From positions 1-12,919 of the forward strand of contig JAUVIB010000053.1 in NCBI GenBank assembly GCA_030592985.1: a stretch of DNA of 12,919 bases, given 5' to 3'. Positions 1 to 6,477 of the stretch are shown piece after piece; position 1 is the first letter of the stretch; every line of letters begins with the position of its first letter. Under the pieces are notes generated by a model. That model ran no database searches. It was not told the DNA's origin and saw only the letters and a program-made list of their open reading frames with translations. The translations under genes were made by a program, and so were the position numbers. This DNA is from Calditrichaceae bacterium. GTDB taxonomy: Bacteria; Calditrichota; Calditrichia; Calditrichales; Calditrichaceae.

Positions 1-3000
1 TCAGGTATTACCGTTAATAAATATCAAATTGTTTTTGATAAAATTCTGACAGGAGAGATAACAGTAACTTTGAAATTTTCAGGGGAAATATTTTATCCCA
101 TTAAACAGATTGGAGAAGAGTATGCCCGCGGCTTCAGCGTAACACCCGGTACAATTGAGAAACAATGTGTTTATTTAGCCGGTTCCACCTATTGGATACC
201 CTGGTTTAATGATGTGTTATACTCCTTCAATTTAACAACCATTTTACCGGAAGACTGGGATGTGGTAAGCCAAGGCGAAAGGTCACTTCATGAAATTAAG
301 GATGGCAAACGAATAACAAAATGGGAATCTCCCGAATTAATGGAAGAGGTTTATCTTATCGGCGCTCGTTTCCACGAATATAATTATACCGCCGGTACCG
401 TTCAGGTCATGGCTTTTTTACGTACACCCGATGAAGGTCTGGCTAATAAATATTTAGAAGTAACGGCTCAGTATCTTGAAATGTATCGTAAGCTGCTAGG
501 TCCCTATCCTTTTTGGAAATTTGCTTTGGTGGAGAATTTTTGGGCCACAGGTTACGGTATGCCTTCTTTTACACTTCTTGGAGAACAGATTATCCGTTTT
601 CCCTTTATTTTACATTCATCCTATCCTCATGAATTACTGCATAACTGGTGGGGAAATAGCGCTTATGTGGATTTCAGCAAAGGTAATTGGTGCGAAGGAA
701 TTACAGTCTATATGGCCGATCATTTAATTAAAGAGCAGCGGGGACAGGGTGATGATTATCGCCGGTCTACTTTACAGAAATATACCGATTATGTGAATCC
801 GCAGAATGATTTTCCTGTAAGTAAATTCCGATCACGTTATGATGCTCCTTCGTCAGCCATAGGATATGGCAAGTCAATGATGATGTGGGATATGCTCAGA
901 GAAAAAGTGGGAGACGAAAAGTTTGTAAAAGGATTTCAAAAATTTTACAGGGATTATAAATATAAACGCGCCTCTTTTTATGATATTCAAGAATCATTGG
1001 AAGCAGTAAGTGATTTGAATTTGGATATTTTTTTCAAACAGTGGGTTACCCGAACCGGAGCTCCCGATTTAGCCCTTGGCAGTTGGACTGTTGATAGTGA
1101 AAATGATGGATTTACATTAAAAATTGATCTTAAACAAAAGCAGGAAGAGGAAGCCTATATCTTAGATGTGCCAATTGCCCTTTTCTTTAAAGATAATGTG
1201 GAAAATAAGACAGTCGAAATGACAAAGAAAGAGCAGTCTTTTGAATTTCATTTAAAAAAGGAACCTTTGGAATTACAGATTGATCCTCAATTCCATATTT
1301 TCCGCCGCTTAAACTATAATGAAATCCCACCGGCGTTATCCAAATTATACGGCGCAAAAAATATTACTGTTGTCCTTCCTCAAGAAGATAATGAATCGTA
1401 TAAAGAAATAGCCGAGATTTGGAAAAAAGACCCAACGAAGAAAGTAGATATAAAATATGATAACGAGTTGAGTGTGCTTCCGAAAAATAGCGCTGTTTGG
1501 ATTCTTGGGAAAAATAATAAACTTTTAAATCTGGTAAAATCGGGTATTAAAAATTATGACGCCGAAATTAATGATGATAAAGTACGTTTCGAAAAAACGA
1601 CCCTTTCTTATGATAATAACAGTATTCTTGTTGTAAGCCGCCACCCGGATAATCCATCATCGGTAGTCTCATGGTTAACTGTCGGGAATAAAGCGGCTGT
1701 TGACGGATTGGCAAGAAAGCTGCCGCATTATGGTAAATATAGCTATCTCGTCTTTGAAGGTGATGAACCGACAAATATTACCAAAGGACAATGGCCGGCA
1801 GTCAACTCACCGTTATCTGCTCAGCTATCAAAAAATGAAAAGAGTGAACAGAAACTAAGTAAAAGGAAAGCCCTTGCCACTCTGTCTCCTGTTTTTTCTG
1901 CCGAGCGGATGATGAAAGATATAGAGTATTTATCCTCAGAAGAATTAAAAGGACGCGGCCTGGGAACACCCGGTATTGAAAAAGCAGCTGATTATATCGT
2001 TGAGAAATTTAAAAAAATCGGATTAAAACCCGGTAATGACGATGGTTCCTATTTCCAGGTATGGCAAGACGTTATTAATAAAAAGGGCGATAAAGGCGAA
2101 CTAAAAAATATTATTGGTATAATCCCGGGTACAAATCCGAAAATGTCCGGTGAATCGGTGGTGGTTTGCGCTCATTATGACCATTTGGGCCTGGGTTGGC
2201 CGGATGTGCATAAAGGTGATGAAGGGAAGATACATCCCGGGGCAGATGACAATGCCAGCGGCGTTGCGGTTATGCTAGAATTGGCCAAGAATCTCGCCAA
2301 AAACATGAAACCACAGCGGACTGTAATTTTTATCGCTTTCTCCGGGGAAGAAAATGGACTGCGTGGCTCAAAATATTATTTAGATTATGCAAAAAAATAT
2401 CCGGCAGATAAAATTATGGGCGCCCTCAATCTCGATACCGTGGGACGTCTGTTCGGCAATAAACTGCTGGTGTTAAATACATCCAGCGCCAGGGAATGGA
2501 AATTTATTTTTATGGGCGCAGGATATGTAACCGGAGTTGATGCTGAAATGGTTACCCAGGATCTGGACGCCAGTGATCAAAAAAGTTTTATTGAAAAAGG
2601 AATCCCGGCGGTTCAGTTCTTTTCAGGCGCTCATCGGGATTATCACAGGCCGAGTGATATGATCAATAAAATTGATCCTGCGGGATTAATAAAAGTGGCT
2701 TCTTTTGTACGCGAAGGGATAGCCTATTTAGCGGAAAGGGAAGAACCCATGACTTTTAAAGGAAAACCGGCGGCGCATAAAGCACAACCCATGTCTGAAA
2801 AAGGACAGGAGCAGGCACAACGCAGCGTTACCACCGGCAGCATGCCTGATTTTAGTTATAGTGGCGTGGGAGTAAAGCTGGCTGATGTTCCCAAAGATTC
2901 ACCGGCAGGCAAAGCGGGATTAATAAAAGGGGATGTGATAACCGCTTTAGGTAAAAAAGGAATAAAGAATATGGGTGATTATGCCGGAGCGCTGAAACAG

Positions 3001-3084
3001 TATAAACCGGGTGATACAGCAGAAGTTACATTTATGCGGGATGGAAAAGAGAAAAAAGCGAAGATAAAATTGGTTGCAAGGTAG
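1..3084 (+). CDS. M1-like / M28 / PDZ fusion metallopeptidase (5' partial)
   Basis: The reading frame is open from base 1 and encodes plausible beta-strand sequence before the TTG at 70, so the true start, and any signal peptide, lies upstream of the window. Three modules follow in order. The M1-like part covers about 1-1330, with HELLH at 628-642, a third-ligand candidate Glu at 694 (NWCEG) and a candidate catalytic Tyr at 865. A linker domain (about 1330-1830) carries the KLPHYGKYSYLVF and GDEPTN segments that I recall from some M1 relatives. The M28 part (about 1895-2740) has a full metal set: His 2173 and Asp 2179 (AHYDH), GADDNASG near 2239-2262, EE at 2347-2352, Asp 2434 and His 2644. 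A PDZ-like domain ends the chain (about 2830-3081). The likely role is breakdown of peptides outside the cytoplasm. The M1 site is atypical: the spacing is HEXXH-X17-E and GYGMPS stands where GAMEN is expected. No downstream partner gene is on this strand. Family calls are firm; substrate and location are inferred. Confidence 0.9.
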   Translation, partial: SGITVNKYQIVFDKILTGEITVTLKFSGEIFYPIKQIGEEYARGFSVTPGTIEKQCVYLAGSTYWIPWFNDVLYSFNLTTILPEDWDVVSQGERSLHEIKDGKRITKWESPELMEEVYLIGARFHEYNYTAGTVQVMAFLRTPDEGLANKYLEVTAQYLEMYRKLLGPYPFWKFALVENFWATGYGMPSFTLLGEQIIRFPFILHSSYPHELLHNWWGNSAYVDFSKGNWCEGITVYMADHLIKEQRGQGDDYRRSTLQKYTDYVNPQNDFPVSKFRSRYDAPSSAIGYGKSMMMWDMLREKVGDEKFVKGFQKFYRDYKYKRASFYDIQESLEAVSDLNLDIFFKQWVTRTGAPDLALGSWTVDSENDGFTLKIDLKQKQEEEAYILDVPIALFFKDNVENKTVEMTKKEQSFEFHLKKEPLELQIDPQFHIFRRLNYNEIPPALSKLYGAKNITVVLPQEDNESYKEIAEIWKKDPTKKVDIKYDNELSVLPKNSAVWILGKNNKLLNLVKSGIKNYDAEINDDKVRFEKTTLSYDNNSILVVSRHPDNPSSVVSWLTVGNKAAVDGLARKLPHYGKYSYLVFEGDEPTNITKGQWPAVNSPLSAQLSKNEKSEQKLSKRKALATLSPVFSAERMMKDIEYLSSEELKGRGLGTPGIEKAADYIVEKFKKIGLKPGNDDGSYFQVWQDVINKKGDKGELKNIIGIIPGTNPKMSGESVVVCAHYDHLGLGWPDVHKGDEGKIHPGADDNASGVAVMLELAKNLAKNMKPQRTVIFIAFSGEENGLRGSKYYLDYAKKYPADKIMGALNLDTVGRLFGNKLLVLNTSSAREWKFIFMGAGYVTGVDAEMVTQDLDASDQKSFIEKGIPAVQFFSGAHRDYHRPSDMINKIDPAGLIKVASFVREGIAYLAEREEPMTFKGKPAAHKAQPMSEKGQEQAQRSVTTGSMPDFSYSGVGVKLADVPKDSPAGKAGLIKGDVITALGKKGIKNMGDYAGALKQYKPGDTAEVTFMRDGKEKKAKIKLVAR

Positions 3085-3228
3085 GTATGGCGAGGGGGGT
3101 GTAATCGAAGCTGTCGGGTTAATGTAGCTTGCATGGTTTTTCCCTTGGTTGTTGGACATTCCGTGTTGATTATTTCGTAATCCCTCTGTGGTTTGGGAAT
3201 TTGGAACGAATCGACTGTGTCAATTCAA

Positions 3229-3245
3229 CATCGACAAAGTCGATG
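3229..3245. repeat. Perfect 7-bp hairpin with 3-base loop
   Basis: CATCGAC, a loop of AAA, and GTCGATG form a perfect stem. No T-run follows on either strand, so it is not a standard intrinsic terminator. The word ATCGAC also occurs once more 20 bases upstream (3210-3215). It may be a protein-binding palindrome or a decayed repeat; the function is unknown. Confidence 0.5.
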
Positions 3246-3411
3246 CACTCCAAAAACAGCATTACATCCCAATTTATTGACAGGTTAAATTATTTCAGTA
3301 ACTGGCACTTAACAAGTATTCATGCTAACATGGAATAATCAAAGTCCAGGTAATAACTTGGTATTATATCATTCTCTAAGGATAAATGTGCTTAACCTGC
3401 CAGCTATGGGG

Positions 3412-3450
3412 TTATGTATTCCCAAGATTATGAGATAGGCGGATACATAA
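3412..3450. repeat. Spaced inverted repeat, 8 bp arms
   Basis: TTATGTAT at 3412-3419 is the exact reverse complement of ATACATAA at 3443-3450, with 23 bases between the arms. Flanking G/T positions could extend the pairing by one or two wobble pairs in RNA. It could be a regulatory dyad, an RNA hairpin or the ends of a decayed element. No transposase remnant is visible nearby. Confidence 0.4.
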
Positions 3451-3649
3451 TTCTCAGTACAATTCAGAAATTGAATACTTTTTCATTTCTTTCTATCTAA
3501 TGATTAAATAATGTGCATTTAAGCAGCGGTATTAGTAAATTCGTCTTAATGAGAATTTGTATGTTGTATTTATTAATAATAATTCAAGGTGAATAATGAA
3601 AAAGATTAATCCTTGATTTACATATTCCCAGCCAAAAACAACCTATTCT

Positions 3650-6184
3650 TTACTCCTCAAACCGTACCATTAACGTTTCCGTTTCTTTTCCCTTCTCTTT
3701 TCGTTTAAAATAGACAACGGCATTTTCATCCTTGCCGTTTAGCATGATGTGGTTTTTCTTGTTAAGATTGATAATCCATTGATCGTCACTCTGATCAAAG
3801 TGAACAATAACATTCGCCTGCTTATCCGCAGACTTTTGAATTTCAATTATTATTTCAGAAGAGATTTCTCCCGTAAACGGCCGGATAACCGTGGCAATCA
3901 TAACCGGGAGTTCGGTACTACCTGAGAAAACGGCTGTGGGAGCAGCTTTCTTACCTGATCCCAAAGCAATCCATCCCTGCTCCGGATTTTCCGCTCCTTC
4001 AATGATCTTGGTTTTAAGCGGTACTGTAGCAGCAGTACTGATTTTAATATTTCGACCATCATTAAATAAGGTTGCAACAGAATTTTGTACTATGTCTGTT
4101 TTTAAAGAACATGGAGTAAAGTGATATAGCGCATCAAATTCATGTTTGCCTTTGCCTTTTAAAACATCAATTATCAGCCAGTATTCTTTCTTTTTAAATA
4201 TAACATAACGGGAATGAGTAACATCAATTCGTTTATCGCCATATCCATCGCTGTAAGTTCCGGATGAAAAATCGATATTTTCATTGGATATCCATTGATT
4301 TTTCATAGGATTTGCTACCCGGTGTGTCTCTTTTTGCGGAATTCTTTGCTGTCCCTGACCGTTAATGATAATCGTATTATGAGCTTGTGTGCTGATAAAA
4401 TATCGCCGCCATTTATTGGGTATATAGCTGCCTTTCCCACCGTCTCTAAGGAATATCCGGCCAAAAGCCGAGATATCCAGGTGCAGTTTATCTTCGTGTT
4501 GATGATTCACACCTGTAGGTCCGGCGTCAAAAAACAGATACCAGGCGTTCGGGCTCCAATCACTGCGCATGACGATATGTCCACCCCAGGGGAATAGGAT
4601 GGATGTCTTTTTCGGGGGCTCTCCTTTTTGTCCATTGGTTGCAATATAGAGCATATCCTGACGCTTAAAGTTGTCGTATCCAATTTGCATCCAGTCACGA
4701 ATATTGAAGCTGTTAGAGTCATTAGTTGGCGGAACTTGCCGTGCTGGCGTACTTATATACAATAAATATTCAAACATCTTTTCCAGGGTTTTGATATAAT
4801 TGGGAGGAATTGGTGTTCCGGTTTTGCGGGCAACATCATAGGCTCTATAAAAACTGCGCAGACAGTAGTGATGATATCCGGGGGATAGCTCGTGCTGTAT
4901 ACCATCCGGGAAAATCTGTAAGTCCATTTGATTTGATAAACGTTGGAAGCCGGTATTTACCCACTTTTCTGACTCTTTAAATTCGGGGAAATACATGCCG
5001 AGATCGGCTAAACCATTTGATTCAACAATACTCCAGTTGCTGGCAAAATGCAAACCGGAAGGAAACTGTTCAATATGTCTTCCATGGCTCCAGATGGATG
5101 CAAGCATAAGTTGGACAGCCTGGGTTTGAAAAGATGGTGATGCCATAAAACCGAAAAAAGAGTGCGGCCAGGACATGGCCATACGGTCACCTGCATCAAG
5201 ATTACGCCAACTTGGGACACGGGTTAAACGAAAAGGAGGGGCAGGATTGCGCACTGTCCAGTCAATAACATCACGGTTAAATTCCTGTGCGTACATTTCA
5301 TTAGCTGTGTTTTTATAACCATTTAACAAAGTAACCCAATGGCGCATATGATTTAAGCTCCATAGCCACTCTGTATTGTTGGTGGGATTGTTGCGATAGT
5401 CAATACGTTTACCCATGTAAATGGTACTATCTCCGTAGGAAAATTCATGGCGGAGAATCTTATCAGCCGCCGCATCCCGTTCAGCTTTTTTAATTGGTGT
5501 ACTATTATCCCAAACAGGGTGTTTCTTACGGCGGAAATACTCTGCTGTTTCATGGGCAGCCAATAATATTTTTCCTTCCCTATAGGCTTTTTTTACTGCT
5601 TCTAATCCGGGGTAATCAAGATTCAGTATATGCTCAAAAAATTGTTTTTCAAAATGTTCCTGTTTTAATATAAATAAAGCCGCTGTACGAACGGTGGAAA
5701 AGACAGATTGATCAAGAATTTCCGATAGAACATTTTTTTTAAATGAAAGTTGTTTACCACTAATTGTGAAACAGGCGGAGAGTACTAAACCCGATTTTGT
5801 ATAATAATTTACATACAATTTCGGTGTCTTATTTCCGCTGATTACTAATTGTACAGCCTGATATTTATTCTTCTCCGGTTCATTTTCAAATTGGGCCCAT
5901 CCATACTGTAACAGCCCCTTCTGCCAGGCTTTTAGTTGTTTTGCACTTTGATCTGAAAAATCAATTTTGTTAAAAATTTTTGTTAGGATTTTTTCATTAA
6001 TTTTGTGCGGATATGGGATTAAATTTACTCCACGGGTTAGTTGTGTGGCATTATCACCCGATATGATTCTTGACCAATCTTTTTCATACAAAATTTCAGC
6101 AGATTGGAGAATAGTAATATAAAATAATAGAAAAAAGATAATAATTTTACTTGAAATTATCCGGCTTAGTTTAATATGGTGCAT
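3650..6184 (-). CDS. Heparinase II/III-family polysaccharide lyase, exported
   Basis: This 844-residue protein is predicted to cleave an acidic polysaccharide by beta-elimination outside the cytoplasm. Residues 1-29 form a signal peptide: a basic start, then a hydrophobic IIIFFLLFYITIL core ending near QSAE. Residues about 200-500 match the alpha/alpha-toroid domain of heparinase II/III-type lyases, with NHMRH at 278-282, NWSIVESNGLADLG at 383-396 and the ELSPGYHHY segment at 432-440, whose Tyr 437 is a candidate catalytic residue. The beta-sandwich domain begins near 530, with NHQHEDKLHLDISAFG at 560-575 and AHNTIIING at 601-609. Residues about 30-190 were not assigned. The start at 6184 is supported by AGAGG (plus-strand CCTCT at 6190-6194) five bases upstream. 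The gene stands alone, with no sulfatase, SusC/SusD pair or other lyase in view, so the substrate (alginate, heparin-like or other uronic-acid glycan) cannot be told. Superfamily call strong; substrate open. Confidence 0.87.
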   Translation of the reverse strand: MHHIKLSRIISSKIIIFFLLFYITILQSAEILYEKDWSRIISGDNATQLTRGVNLIPYPHKINEKILTKIFNKIDFSDQSAKQLKAWQKGLLQYGWAQFENEPEKNKYQAVQLVISGNKTPKLYVNYYTKSGLVLSACFTISGKQLSFKKNVLSEILDQSVFSTVRTAALFILKQEHFEKQFFEHILNLDYPGLEAVKKAYREGKILLAAHETAEYFRRKKHPVWDNSTPIKKAERDAAADKILRHEFSYGDSTIYMGKRIDYRNNPTNNTEWLWSLNHMRHWVTLLNGYKNTANEMYAQEFNRDVIDWTVRNPAPPFRLTRVPSWRNLDAGDRMAMSWPHSFFGFMASPSFQTQAVQLMLASIWSHGRHIEQFPSGLHFASNWSIVESNGLADLGMYFPEFKESEKWVNTGFQRLSNQMDLQIFPDGIQHELSPGYHHYCLRSFYRAYDVARKTGTPIPPNYIKTLEKMFEYLLYISTPARQVPPTNDSNSFNIRDWMQIGYDNFKRQDMLYIATNGQKGEPPKKTSILFPWGGHIVMRSDWSPNAWYLFFDAGPTGVNHQHEDKLHLDISAFGRIFLRDGGKGSYIPNKWRRYFISTQAHNTIIINGQGQQRIPQKETHRVANPMKNQWISNENIDFSSGTYSDGYGDKRIDVTHSRYVIFKKKEYWLIIDVLKGKGKHEFDALYHFTPCSLKTDIVQNSVATLFNDGRNIKISTAATVPLKTKIIEGAENPEQGWIALGSGKKAAPTAVFSGSTELPVMIATVIRPFTGEISSEIIIEIQKSADKQANVIVHFDQSDDQWIINLNKKNHIMLNGKDENAVVYFKRKEKGKETETLMVRFEE

Positions 6185-6474
6185 TTGAACCTCTTTTCGA
6201 AATATAAAAGGTAAGAATTAGTAATAAATAGTTTGCAATGAGACAAGGTTTAAGAGTTGCATTTATTAGTTGAATCCACGAGTAAATATAATCAAATTCA
6301 TTAATATTGTAAATTATTTAACTTTTCATTTAATATTTTTTTAATTGTTTCCACCCTTCCTGCATTTTTGCTTGAATAGGAAAAGTGAATTTAGTATCTT
6401 AAAATTTAAAAATAAAATTAAGTAATCCAATTATTAAAACTAAAATTAAGCTTTATTTGTAAAAGGAGGCGAAA
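6185..6474. promoter_or_regulatory. Divergent intergenic region between lyase and EF-G-like gene
   Basis: This strongly AT-rich stretch of 290 bases separates two divergently transcribed genes and should hold both promoters. For the plus strand a TTGAAT/TATCTT pair is described separately. No convincing promoter was picked for the lyase on the minus strand. A 10-bp direct repeat, TAAAATTAAG, occurs at 6413-6422 and 6441-6450 just before the EF-G-like ribosome binding site; in such AT-rich sequence it may be chance. Confidence 0.5.
6372..6400 (+). promoter_or_regulatory. Candidate sigma70-type promoter for EF-G-like gene
   Basis: TTGAAT (6372-6377) and TATCTT (6395-6400) are separated by 17 bases. 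Each box matches the consensus at four of six positions. This would leave a 5' leader of roughly 65-70 bases before the TTG start at 6475. AT-richness makes chance matches likely. Confidence 0.3.
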
Positions 6475-6477
6475 TTG
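6464..6477 (+). promoter_or_regulatory. Strong RBS fixing a TTG start
   Basis: A perfect AGGAGG at 6464-6469 sits five bases before TTG at 6475. The first in-frame ATG is at 6544, beyond the P-loop codons, so initiation there would destroy the GTPase. TTG is therefore the real start. Confidence 0.88.

Larger units (their letters stand above)
3085..3649. other. Long intergenic gap without a convincing gene
   Basis: This AT-rich stretch of 565 bases lies between the convergent peptidase and lyase genes. The longest ORF (3129-3338, plus, 69 codons) has no ribosome binding site and no recognisable domain. Structures present are a perfect 7-bp hairpin at 3229-3245 and an 8-bp inverted repeat at 3412-3450. 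No strong GC-rich terminator with a T-run was found for either flanking gene. A weak AT-rich stem on the minus strand near 3600-3616 (GATTAATC core followed by Ts) could serve the lyase gene. Part of the stretch (about 3140-3210) is rich in repeated TTGGA/ATTC/TTTGG words and could be decayed sequence. Confidence 0.6.

Noticed and set aside
70..72. TTG at 70 as the start of the peptidase gene
   Set aside because: The frame is open back to base 1 with protein-like sequence, and the purine-rich AGGAG at 52-56 is too far from the TTG. The gene starts outside the window.
3106..3128. AAGCT/AGCTT stem as terminator of the peptidase gene
   Set aside because: Only five base pairs with a 13-base loop; the following T-run is interrupted and displaced. 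Too weak to call.
3129..3338. Possible 69-codon gene in the long intergenic gap
   Set aside because: No ribosome binding site, odd composition (Trp, Phe, Cys and His rich), no recognisable domain, and it spans the hairpin and word-repeat tract.
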